In this document: positions 1 to 10,448 of the stretch, in pieces | How positions within the stretch are numbered: the stretch's first letter is position 1 | Layout of the letters: each line of letters begins with the position of its first letter | NCBI GenBank assembly: GCA_964036045.1 | Contig: OZ038382.1 | Span: 105,051,007-105,115,006 of the forward strand | Direction: 5' to 3' | Source: Eutreptiella sp. 'Long Island Sound 2002' | Lineage: Eukaryota; Euglenozoa; Euglenophyceae; Eutreptiales; Eutreptiaceae | Length of the DNA stretch: 64,000 nucleotides | The notes under the pieces: generated by a model | Databases searched by the model: none | Told to the model about the DNA's origin: nothing | Seen by the model: the letters and a program-made list of their open reading frames with translations, nothing else | Program-made: the position numbers and the translations under genes

Positions 1-1
1 C

Positions 2-1287
2 TTGACCAAGGAGACTGGACCTTGGAAGTGGACTCCAGAGCATGAAGCTCAGTTTCAGGAGATCAAGGAAAAACTGAGTTGTTTGAGGTTGTTGCGCACA
101 CCTGCACCTGACGGTGAGTTCGTGGTCATCACTGATGCGTCTCTGGTGGGAGGCGGTGGTACTCTTCTGCAGTGGCAACGAATTCTAGGAGCAGCTGCAA
201 AAAGAATAGCGGATGAAATGCAGACAGTCGGAGTCAATCGAGACGGTTCACTCAAGCACAACTACGACCCGCAAGAATTCCATCTCGTACCCATTGGCCA
301 CTGCAAGTGGAAATGGTCCTCAACCCGAGCAAACTACAGCACGTATGTGCCTGCATTGCTCTCAAGAACTTTCGCTTATTTCTGGACAAAACCGACTGTT
401 TGGCAGCAGTTCCGTCGTTTGGTTATGTGATCAGGAGTCCAAGGAGACGCTTCTCAAGGGAGCCCCTCCTAAAAACGGAAAGCTCAGGCGTTGGTGGAAG
501 TTTCTCGCGCAGCTGAAGCTGAATATCTACAGGGTACCGGGTCTGAAAAATGAGTTACGTAATTGGCTATCACGTGAGAGTTTCCCCGAGAAAATTTCTG
601 CAAGCTCTGAGTCTCTCTCTCCAGAGGCTTTCCAGAAGATGGATGTCCATTCTGACCTCACCATGAGCAAAGCTGAATTACTCAGTTTTGTACGGAAGTC
701 TGAATATACTTCGAGACATATGGAGACATTTTGAAAGCCCTTGTTGATGGATCTTACACACTGGTTGACTAGCAGCTTTGGTCGTTATCTTCAAGTGGGA
801 TTTTGCGGAAGGAAGTACAAACATGCATACCCAAGAAGGCGGTGAGCGCAGCATTGCAGTGGACTCACGATGTTGTCGGTCATCCTGGACCGGATTCTTG
901 GCTCTCGGCCTTCGAGAAGATGTTCCACACTCGTATACCTGACACAGAGTTGAGAACAGAAGATTGAGGACATGCACAGGACATGCAAGTAGTGGGTCAC
1001 CAGTAAGCGGAACGGACCCAGCGACTGAGGTTTACTTGGTGGTTTGCCACTTCGGCACATGGTCAATGGACTGCTGTATTTGGACTTCATTGACACACCC
1101 AAGTGCCATAACTACGACAATGCCTTGATGATTGTGGACGCCCTGAGTGCTTTCTGTCAGGTTGTACCTTGCAAGAAGACTATTCATGGAGAAGGCGTGT
1201 TGAAACTCATCAAACACCATTTGATTTGTTTCTATGGCCCACCTGTTCGTATCCACAATGACAAGGATATTCCCTTCAAGGGAGACT
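2..1287 (+). pseudogene. Element D pol, 5' fragment: RNase H and first half of integrase, broken
   Basis: This is the remains of a Ty3/gypsy pol running in from outside the window. Residues from 2 on read as the RNase H domain (a TDASLVGGG-type first aspartate motif, then an NYSTY block shared with element C). A second frame (about 370-734) gives the WLCDQE and VPGLKNEL motifs that end RNase H. About 1044-1286 gives the integrase core from the first catalytic Asp (LYLDFID) to the second (HNDKD). At least one frame change and several stops lie between 735 and 1043. The reading stops at KGD because the LTR of element C begins at 1288; the rest of the integrase resumes at 41061 with SGWYR. The family call is firm, the dead status very likely. 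Confidence 0.85.
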
Positions 1288-1998
1288 AAGTAAGAGAAAG
1301 TCACTGCCAAGTCTTTCTTGGAGGGCTTGATCCAGGCCAAGCCCCCCCTAAAACCCTTTTGTTGATGCCAAGACGTACTTAAGTATTTTTATCTCTCTTT
1401 TGGAGCTTTAAGTACACTTTCTCAAAGTAACTAGGGTTATAACCCTAGCCGCCCATGAAGTTCACCCCTACCACTCAACTGAGCGGAGGTATCTTCCTTC
1501 ATGGAGGTTATACCGAAACAAAATAGGCACTTCTAGCGTAAGGCCTTGAAGATTAAGCCTAGTGGTCTCCCACCCCAAGACCCCTATACTCAATTGTTTC
1601 TACCACTTATTGTGGTTCTACGTTTTAACTGTTTCTGAATTCAGTTGCTTGGCCAAGTCATAATCTGTGTCTGCCCAACCTCCTTTGCCCCATATTCCTA
1701 ACCAACTCCATTTCATCCAAAAGAGTGCACATGAAGTGCCTGAGACTAATTGGGAGGCAAGAGTCATGCCAGGTTTCATATAAAAATCATTTGTTTTATC
1801 CTTTTGTGATTGGATCTTTGTATTTATACCTGCTTTGTCTATCTGCAGCCCTTCTGTGTTACACTGGATTTCAAAACTATTCAGTGATTCAATTCACATC
1901 CTGTTCTTGCTGTACTTGCTGCTTTGGTTTGGGTTTTCACCTTCAAAACCTGCAGGATTTCATCAAATTATCTAGGGCACTAATCAAGGACATCTTTC
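1288..1998 (+). repeat. Element C 5' LTR
   Basis: 711 bp, repeated at 30188-30886 + 41049-41060 with several percent divergence. It starts AAGTAAGAGAAAG rather than the usual TG and ends CATCTTTC. A primer-binding-like site follows directly. The 3' copy has exactly the same length once element E is removed, which supports both boundaries. Confidence 0.88.
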
Positions 1999-2011
1999 CG
2001 GTAACAGAGGC
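1999..2011 (+). promoter_or_regulatory. Element C primer binding site (initiator Met tRNA type)
   Basis: CGGTAACAGAGGC directly follows the 5' LTR. It differs at two positions from TGGTAGCAGAGGC, the site seen after the LTRs of elements B and E. These resemble the complement of the 3' end of eukaryotic initiator methionine tRNA, a common gypsy primer. Confidence 0.7.
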
Positions 2012-2253
2012 AAACCCTGAGTACCTTTCGAACCGACTCTGAGCAGAAGCACAAGAAAAGCACACTGAAAAGCACAATGAACATGTGGACTCAACCGTCC
2101 TCCAGAACCTGGCTGATCAGAAGTGTACAAGTACAACGTGGCAGGGTAGCCCACCCAAAGAGTGAACCGCCACTCAGAGCAGCATCTGGGTCGCAGGAAG
2201 ATCCAGAGCACAGAAGGGCGAATTAAGATCCACCCAGAATAATTCCTTCATCC
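2012..2253 (+). other. Element C untranslated leader
   Basis: About 240 bp between the primer site and the first gag ATG. I see no conserved open frame or structure in it. Confidence 0.5.
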
Positions 2254-4254
2254 ATGGAGGCCTTAGCGGCCCTTGGTGAGGACAGCCTGCAACGGCTCTG
2301 GAGGCGAGTCGAAGCCTCCGTTGCCAGGTCGGCCTGTCCGGCCTCTTCTTCTACGGTTCTTGGAGGTCCTGAAGAACAAGAGGACCTACGAAGGAGGATG
2401 GACGAGTTTATGCTCCACGAGGAGTACCACAAGTCCACCGTATAGGAAGTTCGAGAAGTACCTCTTGATGCCCTCAGGTCTCCGCCTCAAACCGAGGGGG
2501 GGTCCTTCCTTTTTTCGGGGCCATCTAACGACAGAGCGGATACAGTAGCACTACCGAGACGACCAAGAGTACACAAGCACCCGACAGCATGGCATCCAGA
2601 CCTGCTGACAACTTCAAGGGCTCCTGAACGGAGTCTGGATCCACTTCACCCAGAGCCCACCTATGGGGCTCTGGACTGCACGGCCAAACCTTTGGCCCAA
2701 CTTCTATCCGGATCTGAAGACCCGGATGTGACAGCTCTGTCAGAGGCTGTCAAGGCCAAATTGGGTATCACCGAACCCTTACCCAAGCCAGTTCTACTCT
2801 CACTTTCGCCCGGATTGAGCATGTTGGCTGATGATCTCAAACGATCAAGGCTGTCCAGGTTGCTACCCAAGATCACTTGCCCCAGCCCTTTTCATCCTCG
2901 CGCTTGGACAGTCCCTCTTGCTGAATTACAGGACGTGCCTGTGACAGAGACTGAGAAGAGAGGGCTGTCAGCCCTGGCACCCCTTGCCGGCCTACCTCCC
3001 CCTCCTTCAGGCCTGATGTCAGGGGTCGGGAAGAGTGGCAGACCTATTGCCCAGGCAAACATCCAGCTGAAATTGCCGGAGTTCGACCCAAAAAATCTGC
3101 CTGAATGGGCAGAAGAATTTGGTGAGTTTTGTTTGCTAACTGGCCAATCCCATGTCGATGTGGCCACTAAATGCTCACTGCTGAAACGCTCATGCAAAAA
3201 CAAATTTTGCAAAAACAGGTAAAACACATTGTGAAAACCTGTTCAACATGGGCTGAGGTACTCCAAAGACTGGAGAAAACATTCGCAGTCTATGAGACTG
3301 ACCTCACTGTTGACACACAGATAGACGAGCTAACTATGCTCCCTGAGTTCCCTTCCGCTGCGCGAGTCTCTGAATACGTGTGCTCCCTAGAGTATCTGTT
3401 TTCACGGATGAACGTGGGCTCCTATGGGGCCACTGAGCCCCACCTGTGGCTCATGAGTAAGATCCCTACTCGTACGTGGGATGACTGCCGCGCTACCTCT
3501 GAGAGGAAGAGCCGGACCCACTCGTATGACGACCTGGTGGACCTGCTGATCGATCCGGCTCTTGAGAGGGAGAATGACCCTCACATGGAGATATTCCTCA
3601 AGAAGCACTTGGGTCGAGGTGGTACCCCTACCCCGGAACGTGGCGAAGGGAAAGGGCCTAAAAATCCCACTAACGCCAACAAGGGAGGTGGTAAAAGAAG
3701 GGGTAACCTACGTGCCATGAATGAGGTTAAACCTGATGCAGGTACACCCCCTCTGTTCTACTGTAAACCTGTCAATGACAAGGGGGGGACTTGTCATGCC
3801 CCTGACTGCAACCACCGCAGTAGTTGTATGATGCAGAGCGGGGAAAACTGTGAGCCATCAGGATCATGTCAGGTGTACCCTCACCTGTGGCTATTGTAGC
3901 AAACGTCCCCACAACAAGGACGAATGTCACGTAAGGAAACGCGACAGTGATAAACTCAAGCGGCAGGAGGCTGAACGCCAGAAGATCCAAACACCCACCA
4001 GAACACCCCAGAATGGGGATAAAGCTGGTAAAGGGGGTGGCAAGGAGGGTGGCAAAGGTGGACCCCCTAACCCCCAGAGGCGCTCATCAGCGCCCGCTGC
4101 TACACCCCCTTCTGCCAAAGCTGACCCTAAGAAGCGCCCACAGGGGGATAACGCCTCCCCTGAGGGGAAAAACTCCAAGAAGAGGCGACTCGCCCGGATG
4201 GCCAAGTCCCTCATGGCTGCAGGGGTGGAGGTCAAATTCCCTGCTGAGGAGTAG
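2254..4254 (+). pseudogene. gag: Element C gag: capsid and zinc-knuckle nucleocapsid, broken
   Basis: Gag starts at the ATG at 2254 (MEALAALGED). The frame stays open to 3222 apart from one in-frame TAG at 2443-2445. It then moves to another frame for about 3200-3890 and returns to the first frame from about 3850 to the TAG at 4252-4254. The likely break points are the A-rich stretch near 3191-3217 and the region near 3850-3890. The capsid part includes an LPEFDPKNLPEWAEEF segment typical of gypsy capsids. A CX2CX4HX4C zinc knuckle lies at 3886-3927. The tail is Lys/Gly/Pro rich and ends with a basic KNSKKRRLARMAK block. The structure is characteristic of RNA-binding retroelement Gag. Two frameshifts and one stop make it a pseudogene. 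Confidence 0.85.
4252..4254 (+). other. In-frame UAG between gag and pol of element C (candidate readthrough codon)
   Basis: TAG followed by GGGGGC. The frame after the stop continues without another stop into the protease (DTG at 4333-4341). Element B has the same arrangement at 14826-14828. Confidence 0.55.
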
Positions 4255-4455
4255 GGGGGCGGCTCCGAAGAAGAGGACTTGTTTTTCCGGATCGTCGTAA
4301 AAATAGGGGATCAAGTTTTTCGAGCGGTGCTTGACACCGGAAGAACACTTTCTATAGTGGCACGGCGCCTGCTAAAAACGTTCAAGAAAACTAAGACCGT
4401 GGCCATAAGAGTAGGGGATGGACGTACCATCCATTCCTTGGGGGGGGGTCGATGT
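4255..4455 (+). pseudogene. pol: Element C retropepsin, N-terminal half
   Basis: Aspartic protease of the gypsy polyprotein. The frame follows the gag stop and holds the catalytic Asp-Thr-Gly (4333-4341) in VLDTGRTLSIV, then a VGDG segment. The second half lies beyond the DIRS insertion at 9481. The two halves are out of phase by one base, which would be corrected if the nine-G run at 4440-4448 were one base shorter, so a homopolymer expansion is the probable lesion. The insertion itself also interrupts the gene. Confidence 0.8.
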
Positions 4456-4489
4456 GAGGAGGCTCGGCTACAGCACAGCACAATCCCCA

Positions 4490-4860
4490 TACTGAGCACT
4501 ACTCAAAACTTCCGGTTTACTCCACAAGTGTACTCTATATTCCCCTTTTTTTGGTACACTTGTCCCCTGATTTTGTTTCCGCGGCCATAAACGGGCAAAC
4601 GGCCTTCACAGATGGCTCCGGCATCCCCAAATTATGGGGGTATAGCCCCTTATAAAAATACTTGCAAATTCATCAATTTTGGGGTTTGAATCCAGGTTCC
4701 CCATTTGCAATGCCATGCCTTTAACCACTAAGGCAACTAGCCTGCCAGCTTAACTGCCTGTCATCAGTGTATATAAAAACAAATCAAAATCAGTTCCCAC
4801 TCACTTACCAACCGCCAATAACTGCCTCCCTATGCTCAAAAAAACCGGTTTGCTTCATGA
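4490..4860 (+). repeat. DIRS-like element left inverted terminal repeat
   Basis: Matches the reverse complement of about 9030-9415 over nearly its whole length with scattered differences. It contains a TATA-like stretch at 4770-4778 pointing toward the first ORF. In the opposite orientation it carries the tRNA-like block described for the right repeat. Confidence 0.9.
4770..4778 (+). promoter_or_regulatory. TATA-like box in DIRS left terminal repeat
   Basis: TATATAAAA about 160 bp upstream of the ATG at 4939 of the first DIRS ORF. It is the only TATA-like site I see in the leader. Promoter use is inferred. Confidence 0.4.
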
Positions 4861-4938
4861 ATTGATATAATTCTGAGCTACTTGTTTTTTGAGTTTCTGT
4901 TTAAAAAATTTAAAATCACAGAAAACAATCTGGTCAAA

Positions 4939-5892
4939 ATGGATGTACACAACATTGTGGATTTTATCACGAAGTTGCCAGAAGCGATGCAGCAAGTTCC
5001 AGATTTGCAGACCTTATTGGATGCAATGGAGGACATGGATGCCAATGCACTGACGGAGTGGCAAGCAACCAAGGCGTATTCCAAATTGACGGGTCATAAG
5101 ACAGTCTGTGTCGGGAAAGATTTCTTGCCCATATTGCTCAACGCCTTACATATGGTGCACACTGGGAAACCCAAAAAGACGATATCCGCGGCAATTAAAG
5201 AAGACGTCTTCTTGATGTCGTCGGCGCTGGAGGACGCGCTGAAGCGCCCCGGGTCTTCTGATCAGACCTTCGTGTGGCAGGAGAAAACGCACTCGACTCC
5301 GTCGATCGTCAAGCGATTGCTCGCAGAGGTGCCCGCGTTGGTGGAGCCTGCGAAAAGACGCAAGTTCATGCACAAGGTACCGCACTATGAGGAAATAGGG
5401 CGAACCCCAGTGTATAACGCGCCAGTGCGTAGAGACTACGATGCAGAGAAAGTGCGCTGGGACACACACGTGCGGGAATGTTTGCGTATGCTCACCACGT
5501 TGCAACTCGTGTCAGAAGAACCAGAGTCGATGCCAGACATTGATCCACTGAATATGTTGCATCACACAATTGCGTCGTTAGGGGCGCTGTCTCTTTCCAT
5601 CACACAGTCGCGACGAGTGGCAGTGGATAAACGACTAGAGGTGGAGAAACCAGGTTCCACACCACTGTTTGCTGAGGCAGAACTGAAGCTATTGAAACAC
5701 AAGGATACCTTGAATCATAAACTGCGGGGCAGGTCAACGTATTCCAGCTTCCAACATTCCGGCTTCCAACATTCACGTGGTCGTTATGGCAAGGGATACT
5801 CGTTTCGTTCTGAGAAAGGAAAAGGCAAAGGTAAAGGGAAGGGCAAAGGCTACGATAAACCCTTCCACACGGAGCGTGTTGCAGAGAAATGA
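4939..5892 (+). CDS. DIRS-like element ORF1, Gag-like protein
   Basis: 317 aa from the ATG at 4939 (MDVHNIVDFITK). An upstream in-frame extension has no ATG. The body is mixed alpha-helical-looking with no clear motif. The C-terminal ~60 residues are Ser/His/Gly/Arg rich and end in repeated Lys-Gly pairs (5815-5850), a likely nucleic-acid-binding tail. By position it corresponds to the Gag-like ORF of DIRS elements. It is uninterrupted. Its TGA overlaps the ATG of the next ORF (ATGA at 5889-5892), which suggests termination-reinitiation. There is no zinc knuckle, as is usual in DIRS. Confidence 0.75.
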   Translation: MDVHNIVDFITKLPEAMQQVPDLQTLLDAMEDMDANALTEWQATKAYSKLTGHKTVCVGKDFLPILLNALHMVHTGKPKKTISAAIKEDVFLMSSALEDALKRPGSSDQTFVWQEKTHSTPSIVKRLLAEVPALVEPAKRRKFMHKVPHYEEIGRTPVYNAPVRRDYDAEKVRWDTHVRECLRMLTTLQLVSEEPESMPDIDPLNMLHHTIASLGALSLSITQSRRVAVDKRLEVEKPGSTPLFAEAELKLLKHKDTLNHKLRGRSTYSSFQHSGFQHSRGRYGKGYSFRSEKGKGKGKGKGKGYDKPFHTERVAEK

Positions 5893-7883
5893 CGTCCGTC
5901 AATGATCTTCTGATGTTGGAAGTCATCGTGCGGGGAGTGGACACTTCCGTTCCTCCTTACAAGCGGCTACAGGTTGATTGGCGCGAATGGGATGCACTGG
6001 GAGATGCGTCTGTTTCTCGCGTAGTGAAGAACGGACTATTACTCGATTGGGTCCCTGGTTTCGATCCGTTACACCCTGAAGACAATTACAGACCTTTTTC
6101 TCTGGCTCCACACGCTCGAGACATTTCGGACGAAGACGTCGTCTTTCGGCGAGAGGTAGACAAGTTGGTTCTTGCAGGTCATGTCAGCGAAATTGAACCT
6201 GAAGAGGCGAAATGTGTTACTTCCATATTCTTAGTCGACAAAAAACCTGACCCAGAGAACCCAGAAGGATCATCCAGGACGTGCACAAATTTGAAGCCGG
6301 TGAATCGTTTCATACACGTGACCTATTTTACGTTACCGTCGCTACAGGAAATTTTGCCGTACCTGAAGAAGGGATACTACGCATGCAAACTGGATTTGAA
6401 ATCGGCTTATTTTCACATGCCGATTGCGAAGAGAGATGCATCATGGTTGTGTTTCCGACACAGAGGACGCGTGTTTCGTTGGAATTGTTTACCTTTTGGA
6501 CTTAATATCGCCCCGAGGGAATGGCAGAGGTTGATGTCACCAGTGGTGAATCACTTACGAAAAAAGGGGGTTTTACTTTGGGTCTACTTAGACAATTTCC
6601 TGATTATTGCACCGACAAGGGAGCTCACAGCGAAGCATACCCAATGACTGGCCGATCTTCTGTGTAGGCTCAGGATACAGATCCACGTCGCCAAGTGCGT
6701 ACTGAACCCAACTCACGCGCTGGTCTTTCTGGGCTCCTTGCTGGATCTACGCGAGGCAACGGTATGCATACCACCACACAAGCTCAAGTCACTTCTACAC
6801 GACCTGGAACGGTTACTGGAGGCGGACACACCGACTTGCAGACGATGCTCGTCAGTTCTGGGTCGCCTTCGGGCACTTCTATTCGCGGCTCCTCAAATGC
6901 GGTTGTTCACGGATGCACTAGCGCAACACGTGGCGGCACTGAGCAGGAGCGGATGGGAGGCACGAGCAGACCTGCCAGACCAAGTAACTATTCAATTGGA
7001 ACTGGTTTTGGAAGAGCTACTTCAGTGGAAAGGGCGTTTATTCACGGTCGAACTCGAGAAGACTCACATGTGGACGGATGCATCCGATCACGGTTGGGGA
7101 GCAGCCATGCACAATCAAGTGGCAACTTACGGTTGGTTCAGCACATCAGAGGGTCACAAAGACCTGAAGGAATTCAGGGCAGGCGTCAATGCCATCAAAG
7201 CGTACCTACTACGGGACAAAGAGCTTCATCTCCACGTGGACAACATGGTGTTCCTCTACTACCTGAAGAAATGGGGAGGTCGCATCCGCAGGTTAAACAG
7301 TCTCATGCAAGAATTATGGGATTACTGCCGTCAGATGAACGTGTTCATCGTGCCACATTATGTACCCAGCGCGCTCAACCCAGCAGACGTGTGGAGCCGT
7401 CAACAAGTGACATTGACGGAAGCATCACTGGATCCCAGCAGCATGGCAACAATTTGGAAGACATTTTCGTGGATAGATACGGCAACCGATTGGATGGTGA
7501 GTGTGGTCAACAAGCAATGTCCAAAATTTATTTCAGAGTACCCTCAACCGGGGGCGTCGGGGGTGGACATTTTTGTTCAACGAGCACACAAGATTTCACC
7601 GGGTTTTTGCAATCCTCCGTGGCATATGATCCCCAAAGTTCTAGCTTATCTGGAGGAGGCGACGAAATACGAGGTTCTTTTGGTGGTTCCATACCACCCG
7701 CTGAAACCATGGTGGCACAAGTTCCAGTCTTTGGCGCAACGCACGATCACAATCTATCGAGCAACCTACGATCTTCCAGACGGGGTAGCGGGCAGGGCAC
7801 GTCACCCTATGATCTGCGGGTGGCTCTTGAAGACTATCTCAGACTCGGAGGAACATCCGCAGAAGAAATCAAAACACACATGA
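5889..7883 (+). pseudogene. DIRS-like element ORF2: RT, RNase H and Dam-like methyltransferase domain, one stop
   Basis: 664 codons in one frame from the ATG at 5889, broken by a single TGA at 6645-6647. RT motifs run in order: LKSAYFHMP, the RWNCLPFGL block, and the active-site box YLDN at 6585-6596. The second active-site Asp expected in DIRS RT (YLDD) is Asn here, codon AAT. RNase H follows (WTDASDHGWGA near 7070, LHVDN near 7235, DVWSR near 7390). The last ~130 residues are an N6-adenine-methyltransferase-like domain with NPPW at 7611-7622 followed by a hydrophobic strand (VLLVVP). This domain is an established companion of DIRS RT/RH. The TGA and the YLDN change make this copy probably inactive. 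The ORF ends ATGA, overlapping the recombinase start. Confidence 0.88.
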
Positions 7884-8773
7884 AGGCGCTGGGAGAACAA
7901 ATCTTCGAAAGATACAACCGGGCGTGGCTCAAGTTTCAGGCGTTGGCGAGTTCCAAACGATCTTTTGCTTTCATCAGAGATCTGGACTCCATTCCAATTT
8001 CTTCGTTGGCTTATTGGCTGATCCAATTCTCTGAGGAGGAGTCCTTAGCGGAGGCGCGTTGCCCGTACGCTGCTTTGCTCCTGTTCTCTGGGGCGCAAGC
8101 TTTACGATACGAGCCTATTCTGAAAGGTATCAAGAAAGGATGGAACTATTCAGTGCCGCGTTATGTGGTGTATTACAACGTTCCCAAGCTTTTGCAACAC
8201 CTACCATACTTGGAGGGAAGGACGGACTCTCAAGTTCGGCTGCGTCTTATTCTGGTGTTGCGCTTTTCCGCGCTTTTTCGTGGCATCGATCTGGAACGCA
8301 CGAAGCGCACAGGCATCATTAAGCAGGGCAAAGTTTGGTTCGTCCAGGCCAGGCGTAAAGGACGCCCTGTTTACGAATCAAGTGCAATCCACGAGATGTC
8401 GAACAAAGCATACTGTCCTCTCTATTGGTTGGGGATATACCTGGAGATGACCAGCTCTTACGAAGGGAACGAACTCTTCGTGTCGCTCAAGGCTCCCAGG
8501 AAGCCCATTGTGGCGGGGACGATCAATTCGTTGACTACGACATTTCTGCGAAGCGTGGGACTGCATGAGTTTACTGCGCACAGTACGAGGGGTTCTGCGG
8601 CAACTGCTCTGATTCTATTGGGGGTTGATCCTCATATCGTTTCCGAACTCGGTGATTGGAGAAATGACGACACGTTCAGGCGCTTTTATAACAGAGTGCG
8701 GGCGATGACTAATATCGCGCAGTCGCTGGTGCCCAAGGACTCTGAAGATTCGGAGCTTCTGTTGATGGAATAA
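7880..8773 (+). CDS. DIRS-like element tyrosine recombinase
   Basis: 297 aa. I start it at the ATG at 7880, which overlaps the stop of ORF2 (ATGA). The frame is open far upstream but that part only shadows ORF2. Catalytic residues of the tyrosine recombinase fold are all present: Arg134 (LFRGIDL), His234-x-x-Arg237 (AHSTR), Trp260 in the GDW box and nucleophile Tyr270 (RRFYNR). The enzyme would integrate a circular DNA copy of the element in place of a DDE integrase. The ORF is intact, unlike ORF2. It ends 65 bp before the internal complementary region, the normal place for this gene. Confidence 0.92.
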   Translation: MKALGEQIFERYNRAWLKFQALASSKRSFAFIRDLDSIPISSLAYWLIQFSEEESLAEARCPYAALLLFSGAQALRYEPILKGIKKGWNYSVPRYVVYYNVPKLLQHLPYLEGRTDSQVRLRLILVLRFSALFRGIDLERTKRTGIIKQGKVWFVQARRKGRPVYESSAIHEMSNKAYCPLYWLGIYLEMTSSYEGNELFVSLKAPRKPIVAGTINSLTTTFLRSVGLHEFTAHSTRGSAATALILLGVDPHIVSELGDWRNDDTFRRFYNRVRAMTNIAQSLVPKDSEDSELLLME

Positions 8774-9029
8774 CAGGAAGTTTTATTGATTTTATAATTT
8801 TATTCATTGCATTCCTTTACGGCTTCTGCTATCTGGGCTCAGTATGGGGATTGTGCTGTGCTGTAGCCGAGCCTCCTCGAACTTACCAAAATGTAATGCA
8901 GAGGAAGGAAGAGGGGGCGAGGTGAAAGCACAGCACAAGACACATACTGCCCGCCCTCCACGCCCTATGTATGGGGTAAAAGAATGAGGGATATAAAGTG
9001 CTATTGGTTTGGACACATATGTGCTACTT
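8774..9029 (+). repeat. DIRS internal complementary region (core 8838-8949) and spacer
   Basis: 8838-8880 is the reverse complement of the left outer end (4456-4495) and 8878-8949 that of the right outer end (about 9410-9480). They are fused as they would be in the circular intermediate, with the junction at CTCGAAC (8876-8882). In DIRS models this region templates completion of the ends. 8950-9029 is a spacer without recognisable features. Confidence 0.88.
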
Positions 9030-9415
9030 GAAGCCAACCGTTTATTTTGAGCATAGGGAGACAGTTATTGGCGGTTGGTAAGTGAGTGAGAACTGATTTT
9101 GATTTGTTTTTATATACACTGATGACAGGCAGTTAAGCTGGCAGGCTAGTTGCCTTAGTGGTTAGAGGCATGGCATTGCAAATGGGGAACCTGGGTTCAA
9201 ACCCCAAAATTGATGAATTTGCAAGTATTTTTATAAGGGGCTATACCCCCATAATTTAGGGATGCCGGAGCCATTGGTGAAGGCCGTTTGCCCGTTTATG
9301 GCCTCAGTGTAGAGTTATAGGCAAAACGGAATCAGGGGACCAGTGTACCAAAAAGAGGGGAATATAGAGTACACTTGTGGGGTAAACCGGTAGTTTTGAG
9401 TAGTGCTCAGTATGT
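9030..9415 (-). repeat. DIRS-like element right inverted terminal repeat
   Basis: Inverted partner of 4490-4860. On the plus strand it holds a tRNA-like stretch (about 9146-9215): TAGTGGTTAGAGG resembling a Pol III A box and GGTTCAAACCC (9194-9204) matching a B box about 40 bp downstream. Confidence 0.9.
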
Positions 9416-9480
9416 GTCTTGTGCTGTGCCTTCGCCTCGCCCCCTCTTCCTTCCTCTCCATTACATTTTGGTAAGTTCGA

Positions 9481-10448
9481 CTATATGCCTGGGCGACAAA
9501 ACTGTGACCCAACACTGCAGAGTGTTGGACACCAACACCTTTGACATCGTCAATCGTATCGACTTGCTGCGAAGAAACCCTCAGGTAAAAATGCTGTCTC
9601 TCCAGCGCCCCTATTCTCTGCACTGCGACTTTGGCAGTGGGCTTCTCTCCGTATCTTCGGAGCTGTCAGGACGAAAAGAGTCTGGGCTGCGCTACACATC
9701 CAAGACTTACTATCGTACTGAAAACTACCAATTGGCCCGTCACGCTTCTGAAAATGGACTGGCGGCCCTTCAGGTAAAACTGGATGAGATCCAGGTGGAA
9801 TTGTTCGCGTGCCAACAACAGCACATCATGCAGTTGTACAGCTCGAAACATTTGAACAACGCTTTCCGTTTCTTCTGGAAAGCAATGTGCCTAGCGTATG
9901 CTAACCCTCCCTTCTCCCTGCTCGCGAAGCTTGTAACCATAATTGCTTATGAAGGAGGCAGGGTTGTCTTGTGCACCCCTGACCCGGGTTGCTCTGGTGG
10001 ACACGCTTACTGGCGCCGTATGCTAGATCGAATGACCGTGGGAAGAGAGCAACTCCCCGACAGTCTCATCTACGCGCCTGAGGACTCAGACACAGCTATG
10101 CAGGCCCCTGAGTGGGCCAGTTTCTTATCCATTGTCGATGGATCTCTCAATCCTGTACCCCTGTGTGACCTAGATCAGGTGCTACTGAAAGAGGTCATGG
10201 CCAAAAATCATCGCCTGACTCTTTCTGATCTCAAAAACCGATCTCCTGAGCACCTATCTGCCACATTTACAGGGTGTGAATTTCCCGATGGCTATCTGGA
10301 ACCTGCAGCTGTTAAGGAGGATGCTGACGACCAACTGTCTGAGATTGCCAGCACTATCCCTCCTGTTGATCCCAGCCGGCTTGATCTAAAACACAGCGAC
10401 TTCCTAGCCCAGCTGTTGCTGGAGGAGGTAGATCTAGAGTCAGCCTGA
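9481..10448 (+). pseudogene. pol: Element C pol continued: retropepsin C-terminal half and NPPF methyltransferase-like domain
   Basis: The frame is open from the DIRS junction (about 9480) to the TGA at 10446-10448, about 320 codons. It opens with the second half of the protease (CLGDK, then VLDTNTFDIV and an LLRRNPQ block). It goes on to a domain with ELFA, an NPPF motif at 9903-9914 and a following hydrophobic strand (GGRVVLCTP). This resembles the NPPF domain of element B and the NPPW domain of the DIRS element, so it is probably a Dam-type N6-adenine methyltransferase relative. The acidic tail has DLDQVL and DLKH segments of no known role. This stretch is intact; the gene as a whole is not. 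Confidence 0.75.

Larger units (their letters stand above)
4456..9480 (+). mobile_element. DIRS-like tyrosine-recombinase retrotransposon, inserted in element C protease
   Basis: About 5.0 kb. It has long inverted terminal repeats (about 4490-4860 and 9030-9415 in opposite orientation) and unique outer ends (4456-4489 and 9416-9480). An internal complementary region at 8838-8949 is the reverse complement of both outer ends joined together. That layout is diagnostic of DIRS-1-type elements, which replicate through a circle and integrate by tyrosine recombinase. Coding order is a Gag-like ORF, RT/RNase H/methyltransferase-like ORF, then recombinase. The flanks GTCGATGT and CTATATGCC rejoin the protease reading of element C with no long target duplication, as expected for site-specific recombination. 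The ends share a GA dinucleotide. Confidence 0.93.

Noticed and set aside
6695-7879. Long upstream extension of the tyrosine recombinase frame
   Set aside because: It overlaps the RT/RNase H frame, has low-complexity Ser/Gly/Arg composition and no motif. The ATGA start at 7880 is better.
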